This document shows, piece after piece, positions 54,425 through 64,000 of a DNA stretch of 64,000 bases; the stretch's first letter is position 1; each line of letters starts with the position of its first letter. Below the pieces are notes generated by a model. That model made no database searches. It saw only the letters and a list, made by a program, of their open reading frames with translations, and had not been told where the DNA came from. The position numbers were made by a program, and so were the translations under genes. The stretch lies in the NCBI GenBank assembly GCA_903913915.1, contig CAIWNE010000094.1, forward strand, positions 62,001 to 126,000, written 5' to 3'. Origin of the DNA: an uncultured Opitutia bacterium (GTDB lineage Bacteria > Verrucomicrobiota > Verrucomicrobiia > Opitutales > UBA953).

Positions 54425-55780
54425 TTAGAGTTTCGCGAAGTCGGCCTCGACCGCCTGACGGAATGATAGGGACCAACGATCGACTTCGGCCTGATCCTGA
54501 TGTTCGACGAGGATGCGAAGCTTGTTCTCGGTGCCGGAATAACGGATGAGATGACGGCCGGCGTTGCCAAAGCTGGCATCCGCCTTGCGGATCTCCTCCT
54601 GCAGGGCGTTGAGCTGCACCAGAGGGACACGGGACTTCACCTTTAGGTTCACCAGCGACTGCGGGTACTCGCGCATGCCGGACGCAAGGTCGGCCAGCGT
54701 GGCGCCTTTCTTGCGCATGAAGCGCAAGACTTGGAGGGCGCTGAGGATGCCGTCACCGGTGGAGGCGTAGTCGGCGAAGATGAGGTGCCCCGAGTTTTCG
54801 CCGCCGAAGGAGTAGCCGCCCTTTCGGAGGGCCTCGATGACGTGCCGGTCACTTACCGCCGTCGTCACGACGCCGATGCCGGCTTTGCGCATGGCTTCAT
54901 GGAGACCGAGGTTAGACATCACCGTACAGACCATCGTGTCGCCCGAAAGCTTCCCCTCCTCCTTCAGCGCCAGCGCGCACATCGCCAGGATCCGATCGCC
55001 CGAGACGGTCGCACCACTGGCGTCGGAGAAGATCACGCGATCGGCGTCGCCGTCCAGCGAGATGCCGACATCCGCGCCCTGCTCCTTCACGATCTTTCCG
55101 GCGAATTCGGGATACAATGCGCCGACACCGGCGTTGATGTTGATGCCGTCCGGTTCGACGCCGAGCTTGACGACCTTGGCCCCGAGTTCCTTGAAGATAA
55201 GCGGAGCCAGCAGGTAGCCTGCGCCGTGGCCGCAATCGACGACGATCTTCATGCCGTCGAGGTAGGCGTTACCGAGGCTCTGCTTGGCGAACTCGATGTA
55301 ACGTCCGCGGGCGTCATCGATGCGGTAGGCCTTGCCTATCTTGTCTCCGGTGACGCCGTTGGCCTTGACGTCGTACAGGACCTCCTGCTCGACGAGGGCT
55401 TCGAGTTCGTCCGAAAGCTTATACCCGTCCGGCCCGAAGATCTTCAGTCCGTTGTCTTCGTAAGGATTATGAGAAGCCGTCAGCATGATGCCTGCTCCGC
55501 AACCCATCGACTTCGTGAGATGCGCGACGGCCGGCGTCGGCATCGGCCCCACCAGGAAGACGTCCATGCCGCTCGACACCAGGCCGCTCGTCAACGCCGT
55601 CTCGAGCATGTAACCCGAGATGCGCGTGTCTTTGCCGATGATGACGCGGTTATGATTGGCGCCGCTGGAACGGAGGACCCTGGAGATCGCCTGACCGATC
55701 CGCAATGCGATCTCAGGCGTGATCGGATATTCGTTCGCCTTCCCGCGGATCCCGTCCGTGCCGAATAGCTTCGTCGTCAT
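54425..55780 (-). CDS. glmM: Phosphoglucosamine mutase
   Basis: MTTKLFGTDGIRGKANEYPITPEIALRIGQAISRVLRSS; GIMLTASHNPYEDNGLKIFGPDG; SLDGDADRVIF; GGENSGHLIF; RYSGTENKLRI. Confidence 0.96.
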   Translation of the reverse strand: MTTKLFGTDGIRGKANEYPITPEIALRIGQAISRVLRSSGANHNRVIIGKDTRISGYMLETALTSGLVSSGMDVFLVGPMPTPAVAHLTKSMGCGAGIMLTASHNPYEDNGLKIFGPDGYKLSDELEALVEQEVLYDVKANGVTGDKIGKAYRIDDARGRYIEFAKQSLGNAYLDGMKIVVDCGHGAGYLLAPLIFKELGAKVVKLGVEPDGININAGVGALYPEFAGKIVKEQGADVGISLDGDADRVIFSDASGATVSGDRILAMCALALKEEGKLSGDTMVCTVMSNLGLHEAMRKAGIGVVTTAVSDRHVIEALRKGGYSFGGENSGHLIFADYASTGDGILSALQVLRFMRKKGATLADLASGMREYPQSLVNLKVKSRVPLVQLNALQEEIRKADASFGNAGRHLIRYSGTENKLRILVEHQDQAEVDRWSLSFRQAVEADFAKL

Positions 55781-55965
55781 ATCGTTATTGGGGCATTTAC
55801 TTGACTTTCGGCAAGCCCAAATGACTGAAATCCATCTTTTATGATAGATATGAGCAAAACAATCATAAAAACAGGTAGGGTGATAAATAACATCGAGATA
55901 GGGACTCCGAGTGACGGCACATACGACCGAAAGAATTCGAGCGAGCGAATCGGAGGACTTGGCAT
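55777..55965 (-). CDS. Possible 62-aa single-TM small protein overlapping the glmM start
   Basis: ORF MPSPPIRSLEFFRSYVPSLGVPISMLFITLPVFMIVLLISIIKDGF..., ATGA overlap with glmM. It lies in AT-rich sequence with atypical codon use, so it could be chance. Confidence 0.25.
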   Translation of the reverse strand: MPSPPIRSLEFFRSYVPSLGVPISMLFITLPVFMIVLLISIIKDGFQSFGLAESQVNAPITI

Positions 55966-56059
55966 CGTGTAAAAGAGCGGAAATGAGATGAGGGTTGGTC
56001 CTCATCTGGGATTCGCCGTTCGACAGGAACCCGCGGCGGAAGTTGAGTGTCCCTACCCC

Positions 56060-59000
56060 ATGCGTCTCAGCGGATCTATTTCATTGGCGCTCTTCCTGGC
56101 ATCGCGCGCTTTGTCGGCTGACGCCATCGTGGATTTCAATCGCGAGGTGCGCCCCATCCTGTCGGATCGTTGTTACGGTTGCCATGGACCCGACGCGAAC
56201 AAAGGACGAAAGGCCGGGCTGCGGCTGGACGAACTCGCGGGCGCGACGAAGAAGCTCAAGAGCGGGGATGTCGCGATCGTCCCGGGCGACCTCGGGAAGA
56301 GCGTGATGGCCAAGCGTATCGCCTCCAACGACCCCGAAGAGATCATGCCGCCGCCTGAGCTGCATCGACCTCTCTCGGGCGTTGAAAAAGACATCCTTAA
56401 CCGTTGGATCAAGCAGGGTGCGAAGTATGACCCGCATTGGGCATTCGTCACCCCGCGCGCCTATCCGGCGCCCGCCATGGCCGACGCAGGATGGGTGAAG
56501 GATCCGCTCGACGCCTTCATCTTCGCCAAGGCCTCGCAGGCGGGGCTCAGGCCTACCGCGGCAGCCGACCGCACCACCCTGCTAAGACGCGTCTCCTTCG
56601 CGCTGAACGGGCTGCCTCCGACCAACGCGGAGGTCGATGCCTTCCTCGCGGACAAGTCTAAGGACGCATACGAGAAGCGCGTCGACGCCATGCTCGCCTC
56701 TCCGCGCTTCGGAGAGCACCTGGCTGTCGGGTGGATGGATCTTTCCCGCTACGCCGACACCTGGGGTTACACCGGGGACAAGCCGATGTTCGCCTGGCCT
56801 TGGCGCGACTGGGTGCTGAAGGCCTTCAATGACAACAAGCCCTACGACCAGTTCCTGACCGAGCAGCTGGCAGGCGACCTGCTGCCTGACCCTACGCAAG
56901 ACCAGCGGGTGGCCACGGCTTACAATCGCCTTCATCGCATGACCTTCGAAGGGGGGTCGATCGCCGAGGAGTTCCGCCAGGATGGCATCAACGACCGCGT
57001 CATCACGGCCAGCTACGGCTTCATGGGACTGACCATGGAATGCTCGCGATGCCATGACCATAAGTACGACCCGATCTCGCAGCACGACTACTACTCGATG
57101 GCGGCGATGTTCGGTGACCAGGACGAGAACGGCCTGCTGTCCTATCACGGCGAAGTTCCTCCGCCCTTCGTGCGTCTTTATAAATCCGAAGCCGACCGAC
57201 GGATGGAGAAGACCCTGCAGGCCGCGGTCAGCGAGGCCGAAAATGCCCTGGCCAAGGTTCCGCCGGCCCAAGCAGGTTCGACCATGACGGTGCCTGCGCC
57301 GGCCGCCCACTTCCCGCTGGATGCCTTCACCAAGACCGGAGTCGACGACGCGGTCGCCGCCCGCAAGCCGGCCAAGTTCGAACGTCGGGGCTCGCCGGAA
57401 GACCTCCAGCTCGTTCCCGGCGTGAAGGGGAATGCGGTGAAGTTCGACGGCGATGCGGGCTTGATCCTTCCGGAGTTCAGGCAGCTCGGTCGTTTCGACG
57501 CTTTCACCTTCTCCGCCTTCCTGCGCCTGGGCGAGAAGAACGCCCGAGCCACGGTCGTCCATTCCACCGGCTTCTACACCGGAGACGGCGATGCCACGGG
57601 AGTCGAACTGCTCGTCGACCACGGAAAGCTTCGCTGGAGCATGATCCACCTGTGGCCTAACAGCGCCGCATCCGTCGAGACCGACGCCGAACTGCCGGTC
57701 GGAACATGGCAACGCGTGACCGTCACCTACGACGGCTCCTCGAAGGCCGCCGGTCTTCACGTCTATCTCGACGGCCGTGAAGCGAAGACGACCGTCGTCC
57801 GCGACACATTGCACGCGAAACCGCGGGACAACTCGCTCGAGATCGGCTCACGTTCACGCGACGCCGGCTTTCGCAATGGTTCCCTCGACGAAATCCAGCT
57901 CTGGCGGACGGCCCTGACGGCCGCCGAAGTGGCGACGCTCCACGGCATCGACATCTCTACCCTGCCCCCCTCCGCCTTGGCCGAGCATGCTCGCCTTCGC
58001 GCCGATCCTGCCTACGCCCAGGCTTGGGCCCGCCTGCAGGATGCCCGGAGAGCCCTGGCCGCGCATCAGGAATCGTCTCCGGCGCTGTTCGCGATGGAGC
58101 ACTCCGACCTGGCTCCGAAGAGCTACGTGCTGACCCGCGGCGAATACGATAAGCCCGACCTCTCCAAGCCATGTGAACCCGGGGTGCCGACCCGTATCCA
58201 CCCTTGGGATGAGTCCCTGCCGAAGAACCGTCTGGGGCTGGCCAGGTGGCTTACGGATCCGAAACACCCGCTCACCTCGCGCGTGATCGTCAACCGACTC
58301 TGGGCTCAGGTCTTTGGTGCGGGGCTCGTCGCGACCAGCGAAAACCTGGGCATGCAGGGAGACCTGCCTTCCCATCCGGAGCTTCTTGATACGTTGGCCG
58401 TGGATTTCGTGCGAAGCGGATGGAATACCAAGGCGATGCTTCGCCGTTTCGTCCTGAGTTCCACGTTCCGACAGTCATCGACGCCGACGGCCGAGGCGCG
58501 CGAAAAGGATCCTTCGAACAAGTTGCTCGCGCGAGGTCCGGTCCTGCGACTCACGGCCGAGATGGTCCGCGACCAGGCCCTGCTCGCCGCTGGCACGCTC
58601 GTCGAGAAAGTGGGCGGGGAAAGCGTCCAGGAATCAGCGAACCGTCGCAGCCTCTATACCTACCGGAAGCGGACCGCCCCACCTGACAACATGCTGATTT
58701 TCGACGCAGGCTCGCGGGAAGTATGCCAACCTAAGCGCCTGAACACGAACACGCCCCTCCAGGCGTTGGTGCTTTTGAATAACCCTGGCTTCGTCGAAGC
58801 CGCCAAAAGCCTCGCCATCAAGGCAAGCAAAGCCTCGTCCGACCCTTCGACCCAGATCGTCGCAGCCTTCCGTCATGTGTGCACGCGCGAGCCGCGTCCG
58901 TCCGAGCTCTCCGCCCTGAAGGAACTCTATGCGAACCAGAAGGCCGAACCTCCGCAGTTCGCTCCGCCGGCGCAACCTGCTTCGAAGACGGATGCCAAGC

Positions 59001-59140
59001 CTGACCCGAAGACCCAGAAGAAGCCGGCATCCGAGACTACGCCGGCTCTTCCGAAGATGCCCGCCGACCCTTCCCTCGCCGCACTCACCCTTGTCTGCTC
59101 GACGATCCTGGCGAGCGACGCCGCCGTCACCTCCCGCTGA
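56060..59140 (+). CDS. PSD1 / planctomycete cytochrome C domain protein (DUF1549-DUF1553) with internal LamG-like domain
   Basis: ATG 56060; FNREVRPILSDRCYGCHGPDANKGRKAGLRLD; DPLDAFIFAKASQAGLRPTAAADRTTLLRRVSFALNGLPPT; LamG-like segment; NRLGLARWLTDPKHPLTSRVIVNRLWAQVFGAGLV; FDAGSREVCQPKRLNTNTPLQALVLLNNP. Confidence 0.93.
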   Translation: MRLSGSISLALFLASRALSADAIVDFNREVRPILSDRCYGCHGPDANKGRKAGLRLDELAGATKKLKSGDVAIVPGDLGKSVMAKRIASNDPEEIMPPPELHRPLSGVEKDILNRWIKQGAKYDPHWAFVTPRAYPAPAMADAGWVKDPLDAFIFAKASQAGLRPTAAADRTTLLRRVSFALNGLPPTNAEVDAFLADKSKDAYEKRVDAMLASPRFGEHLAVGWMDLSRYADTWGYTGDKPMFAWPWRDWVLKAFNDNKPYDQFLTEQLAGDLLPDPTQDQRVATAYNRLHRMTFEGGSIAEEFRQDGINDRVITASYGFMGLTMECSRCHDHKYDPISQHDYYSMAAMFGDQDENGLLSYHGEVPPPFVRLYKSEADRRMEKTLQAAVSEAENALAKVPPAQAGSTMTVPAPAAHFPLDAFTKTGVDDAVAARKPAKFERRGSPEDLQLVPGVKGNAVKFDGDAGLILPEFRQLGRFDAFTFSAFLRLGEKNARATVVHSTGFYTGDGDATGVELLVDHGKLRWSMIHLWPNSAASVETDAELPVGTWQRVTVTYDGSSKAAGLHVYLDGREAKTTVVRDTLHAKPRDNSLEIGSRSRDAGFRNGSLDEIQLWRTALTAAEVATLHGIDISTLPPSALAEHARLRADPAYAQAWARLQDARRALAAHQESSPALFAMEHSDLAPKSYVLTRGEYDKPDLSKPCEPGVPTRIHPWDESLPKNRLGLARWLTDPKHPLTSRVIVNRLWAQVFGAGLVATSENLGMQGDLPSHPELLDTLAVDFVRSGWNTKAMLRRFVLSSTFRQSSTPTAEAREKDPSNKLLARGPVLRLTAEMVRDQALLAAGTLVEKVGGESVQESANRRSLYTYRKRTAPPDNMLIFDAGSREVCQPKRLNTNTPLQALVLLNNPGFVEAAKSLAIKASKASSDPSTQIVAAFRHVCTREPRPSELSALKELYANQKAEPPQFAPPAQPASKTDAKPDPKTQKKPASETTPALPKMPADPSLAALTLVCSTILASDAAVTSR

Positions 59141-59142
59141 AC

Positions 59143-60579
<1,437 letters not shown>

Positions 60580-60608
60580 GCGGCCAGGCTGAGTCACTGG
60601 TGGAACCG

Positions 60609-61925
60609 ATGTCCATCGCCACGCAGGCACTTGCTTCCGCCGTCGCTTCACGGTCTTTCCGGTTCTACCTGTCCGCGATCGTCCTGGGCACGCTGGCCAT
60701 CCAGATCCAGAACGTGGCCGTCGCCTGGCAGGTCTTCCGGCTGACCAAGGACGAGGGCGCCAACGCGGCGTTGGCGCTCGGTGCCATCGGGCTGGCGGAA
60801 GTTATCCCGTTCGTCTGCGCGGTGCTCTTCGCGGGCCATGTCGCCGACACGAACAACCGCCGTCGCATCGCCATCGGGGCGCTCATGGCGATGATGACTC
60901 TGGGCCTGTCCCTTTTCCTGCCGCAGTTCCTGACCGCCCGTTGGGCCCAACTTTCGGTCATCTACGGAGTGATCGTCCTCGGGGGGCTGGCTCGCAGCTT
61001 CCTCACCACCGCTCGCCAGGCGCTCATCGCCGAGATTCTTCCGCGCGAGCTCATCCCCGGCGGCGTCCGCTGGCGGAATACGCTGTTCGAGCTGGCCTGC
61101 GTCATCGGTCCGGGTCTGGCCGGCCTGATGGTCTGGCTCGGCGAGAAGAACGGCCTGACGCATGCCGAGAACGTCGCGTATGCCGCGACGGCCCTCTGCT
61201 TCGCCGCTTCCTTGGCCTTGACGTTCGCCCTGCGGACCACGCAGACGCTGCAGACGCGTCGCCCGGAACCGGTCTTCACGAGCCTCCGTCACGGCATCGA
61301 TTTCATGCTGAGCCAGCGCATCATGCTCGGCGCGTTCACGATGGACCTCTTCGCGGTGCTGCTTGGGGGCGCCGTGGCCTTGCTGCCGATCTTCGCCGAC
61401 ATACTCCACGTCGGCGCCTTCGGCTTCGGCATGCTCCGGGCCGCATCCTCGGTCGGCGCCGTGCTGATGTCGCTTTACCTCATCATCCGACCGCCGCTCG
61501 AAAACGCGGGACGTTCGCTGTACGGCTCTTTCGCGGTCTTCGGACTCAGCACCATCGGCTTCGCTCTCTCCGTCGCCATGACCTCGGCCTTGGGTCTCGG
61601 ACTGCAGGCGGCCTTCGTCCTGTCGTTCTGCTTCCTCCTGGTCGCCGGAGCGGCCGACGCGGTCAACGTCATCATCCGTCAGACCATCCTGCAGACCAGC
61701 GTCCCGCCCGAGATGATGGGACGCGTCTCGGCGGTGACGGCGGTCTTCATCGGCTGTTCCAACGAACTGGGCATGGCCGAGTCCGGACTGGCCGCCCGAC
61801 TGATGGGCACGGTCAACTCGGTCGTGTTCGGAGGGGTGGCGACCTTCGGCGTGATGGGCCTGACGCACTGGAAATTCCCCGAGATCTGGAAGCTGAAGAA
61901 AGTCGGCCAGGAGCCCGTTTCCTGA
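60609..61925 (+). CDS. MFS transporter (EntS-like MFS_3 family)
   Basis: About 438-441 aa; FRFYLSAIVLGTLAIQIQNVAVAWQVFRLTKD; ARSFLTTARQALIAEILPRELIPGGVRWRNTLFELACVIGPGLAGL; multiple TM segments. ATG 60609 or an upstream alternative start at 60600. Confidence 0.9.
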   Translation: MSIATQALASAVASRSFRFYLSAIVLGTLAIQIQNVAVAWQVFRLTKDEGANAALALGAIGLAEVIPFVCAVLFAGHVADTNNRRRIAIGALMAMMTLGLSLFLPQFLTARWAQLSVIYGVIVLGGLARSFLTTARQALIAEILPRELIPGGVRWRNTLFELACVIGPGLAGLMVWLGEKNGLTHAENVAYAATALCFAASLALTFALRTTQTLQTRRPEPVFTSLRHGIDFMLSQRIMLGAFTMDLFAVLLGGAVALLPIFADILHVGAFGFGMLRAASSVGAVLMSLYLIIRPPLENAGRSLYGSFAVFGLSTIGFALSVAMTSALGLGLQAAFVLSFCFLLVAGAADAVNVIIRQTILQTSVPPEMMGRVSAVTAVFIGCSNELGMAESGLAARLMGTVNSVVFGGVATFGVMGLTHWKFPEIWKLKKVGQEPVS

Positions 61926-61977
61926 CCCGCTTGGGCTTGTGTCGGTCGGCCTTGGTGTTTCATATCGAAACACCCCC

Positions 61978-62913
61978 ATGAAGCTCCTCCGCCTCCTCCC
62001 CTGCCTGCTTGCCGTCAGCCTGCTCGACGCCGAACCCAAGAAGCCTGACTACGACTCACAGTACGTCCTCGGCCCGGACTCCCAGGAGAAAGAAGGCGTC
62101 CCCAAGGGCACGGTCACGGAATACGAGATGGCCGACTCGAAGGCCTTCCCTGGCTTCGGACGAAAGTGGGCGCTCTACGTGCCGAAGCAGTACGACCCGA
62201 GCAAGGAAGCCTGCCTGATGGTCTTCCAGGACGGTCTCGGCTACGCCGCCGCCAAGGGCCAGTGGCGCGTGCCGACGGTTTTCGATAACCTCATTGCCCA
62301 AGGCAAGATGCCGGTGACGGTCGCCCTCTTCATCAACCCTGGCTTCATCCCGGATCCCAAGAGGCCGAACGCCAAGGACGCCAAGGGCAAGCCTCTCGGC
62401 AAATCCAACCGCTCGTTCGAATACGACAGCGTGACCGACCTCTACCCGAAGTTCCTCGTCGAAGAGATGATCCCGCTCGCAGAATCCAAGGGCGTGAAGA
62501 TCTCCAAGGACCCCCTTCGCCGTGGCATCGCCGGCTCATCCTCGGGAGGCATCTGCGCCTTCAACGCCGCCTGGCAGCGTCCGGAGTCCTTCAGCAAGGT
62601 CTTCACGACCATCGGCAGTTTCACCAACATCCGCGGCGTGCTCAGCAAGGGCGCCGAAAAAGGCGGCAACCTCTACCCTCAGATGATCATGGACTCCCCG
62701 AAGAAGAATATCCGCATCTTCTCGCAGGACGGCTCACATGACCTGACCAACGAGTTCGGCGTCTGGCCGGAAGCCAACAAAGCGATGGCCGAAGCCTGGA
62801 AGGCCAAGGGCTACGACTATCAGTTCATCCTCGGAGAAGGCACGCACAACGGACGCCACGGCGCCCAGCTCCTCCCCGAAGCGATGACCTGGCTCTGGCG
62901 CGACGTCCGCTAA
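61978..62913 (+). CDS. Secreted alpha/beta-hydrolase, esterase D / enterochelin-esterase-like (CE1-type)
   Basis: 311 aa; signal-like MKLLRLLPCLLAVSLLDAEP; WALYVPKQYDPSKEACLMVFQDG; nucleophile GIAGSSSGGICAFNAAWQRPE; HDLTNEFGVWPEANKAMAEAWKAKGYDYQFILGEGTHNGRHGAQLLPEAMTWLWRD. Confidence 0.9.
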   Translation: MKLLRLLPCLLAVSLLDAEPKKPDYDSQYVLGPDSQEKEGVPKGTVTEYEMADSKAFPGFGRKWALYVPKQYDPSKEACLMVFQDGLGYAAAKGQWRVPTVFDNLIAQGKMPVTVALFINPGFIPDPKRPNAKDAKGKPLGKSNRSFEYDSVTDLYPKFLVEEMIPLAESKGVKISKDPLRRGIAGSSSGGICAFNAAWQRPESFSKVFTTIGSFTNIRGVLSKGAEKGGNLYPQMIMDSPKKNIRIFSQDGSHDLTNEFGVWPEANKAMAEAWKAKGYDYQFILGEGTHNGRHGAQLLPEAMTWLWRDVR

Positions 62914-62917
62914 GCCG

Positions 62918-63775
62918 ATGCGCCTGCCGCTGCTCGTCCTCGGCTGCTTCGGCGCCCTCGCCGGGGCGGCGGAGCCGTCTTTCCAGCCCTTGCTGGACCC
63001 TCAGCTGACCCAGTGGGAGAAGTGGCTCGGCCCGGTCCATCGTGCCTACGACGTTCCCGGCTACGTCCGCGGAGCCAAGCCTAAGGACGACCCGGTGCTC
63101 GGCCTGAACAACGATCCGCTCAAGGTCTTCACGACCCGCCAGCTAGACGGAGAGACGGTGCTGCACATCACGGGTCAGGTCTTCGGCGCGCTCACGACGC
63201 TCAAGTCCTACGACAACTTCCACCTCCGCACCGAACAGCGCTGGGGCGACCGACGCTGGGAACCGCGCACGCAGACGGTCCGGGACAACGGCATCCTGAT
63301 CTTCTGCGTCGGTGAACACGGCGCCCAGGCTAAGTTCTGGAAACGCAGCCAGGAACTCCAGGTGCAGGAGGGCGACATCGGGGACTATTGGCCGCTCGCC
63401 GGGGCGATGGCCGACATCCCCTACCGCACCGGCGACCCGGTCAGGAAGCGCGCCTACGATCCCGCGGCCAAGCCGATCGCGGCCGACAACCGCGTCTGGC
63501 ATGGCACCGATTATCACGAGAAGCCGTTCGGCGAATGGAACACCATCGAATGCTTCGCCCTCAACGGCGACGCGGTCTTCCGGCTCAACGGTAAGACGGT
63601 CAACGTGATCCTCAACTCCCGCTATCGCGAGAAAGGCTCGACGGTGGACGTTCCGCTCAAGTCCGGCCAGATCCAGGTCCAATCCGAGGCGGCCGAGTGC
63701 GAATACCGTCGCCTTGAGATCCGTCCGCTGACGGCCTGGCCCGCCGTCGTGGCCAAGGACCTTCCTTCCCGATGA
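62918..63775 (+). CDS. DUF1080 family (3-keto-disaccharide hydrolase-like) protein
   Basis: 285 aa; signal-like N-terminus; HITGQVFGALTTLKSYDNFHLRTEQRWG; GEWNTIECFALNGDAVFRLNGKTVN; GQIQVQSEAAECEYRRLEIRPL. Confidence 0.88.
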   Translation: MRLPLLVLGCFGALAGAAEPSFQPLLDPQLTQWEKWLGPVHRAYDVPGYVRGAKPKDDPVLGLNNDPLKVFTTRQLDGETVLHITGQVFGALTTLKSYDNFHLRTEQRWGDRRWEPRTQTVRDNGILIFCVGEHGAQAKFWKRSQELQVQEGDIGDYWPLAGAMADIPYRTGDPVRKRAYDPAAKPIAADNRVWHGTDYHEKPFGEWNTIECFALNGDAVFRLNGKTVNVILNSRYREKGSTVDVPLKSGQIQVQSEAAECEYRRLEIRPLTAWPAVVAKDLPSR

Positions 63776-64000
63776 AACCATCCCCCATCCCCCTCTCGCT
63801 TCAGCTGCTCGTGGAAGCCCTGAACAAGGCGGACGGGAAGAACGTTCGCTTCGAGCTTCCTACCGCGACGCTCCTCAGCCCGCATGTCCACGTGACGGAG
63901 GTAGCCCGCATCGACAAGAAGTTCGTCGATTGCGGAGGGACGTTGCGCACGGACTCGAGCTGTCGCCTCCAAGTCCATCAGGCCGACGATACGGAGCACC
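63772..64000 (+). CDS. DUF6428 family protein (5' part; runs off the window)
   Basis: MKPSPIPLSLQLLVEALNKADGKNVRFELPTATLLSPHVHVTEVARIDKKFVDCGGTLRTDSSCRLQVHQADDTEH...; ATG overlaps the DUF1080 stop. Confidence 0.7.
   Translation, partial: MKPSPIPLSLQLLVEALNKADGKNVRFELPTATLLSPHVHVTEVARIDKKFVDCGGTLRTDSSCRLQVHQADDTEH

Overview
High-GC bacterial chromosomal window of about 64 kb. Gene content suggests a PVC-superphylum bacterium, probably Verrucomicrobia/Opitutae-like: Planctomycete-type cytochrome/DUF1549-DUF1553 protein, DUF1501 protein, PVC membrane-bound dehydrogenase with HEAT repeats, Minf_1886-family protein, DUF1080 and DUF6428. This taxonomic call is inference. Most of the window is housekeeping: recR/YbaB, PhoH-PIN, mutS, hisC, nadB/panE, hisF, dtd, menF-like, metG, murJ, hisS, HU, yicC, trpB, uppP, mreBCD-PBP2, asd, rlmB-like, two tRNA-Lys genes, and glmS/glmU-like/glmM. 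The main accessory block is one tightly packed minus-strand cluster (about 23.6-35.0 kb): DeoR regulator, class II aldolase, rhamnulokinase, RhaEW-type aldolase/dehydrogenase, LutABC and a secreted haem dehydrogenase, which looks like a deoxysugar-to-pyruvate pathway. The most notable observations are: (1) a single ORF joining a HAD phosphatase to a DciA/DUF721-like domain; (2) a glmU-like gene between glmS and glmM broken by an apparent one-base deletion; (3) perfect inverted repeats in several divergent promoter regions (trpB/uppP, nadB/CNNM, oxidoreductase/mreB); (4) a small protein with two identically spaced CxxC-x21-CxxC units next to the tRNA-Lys pair; (5) an uncharacterised 594-aa possible polysaccharide-active protein. 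I found no CRISPR array, transposase, phage, BMC shell gene or recognisable defence system, and no convincing wholly new multi-gene system.
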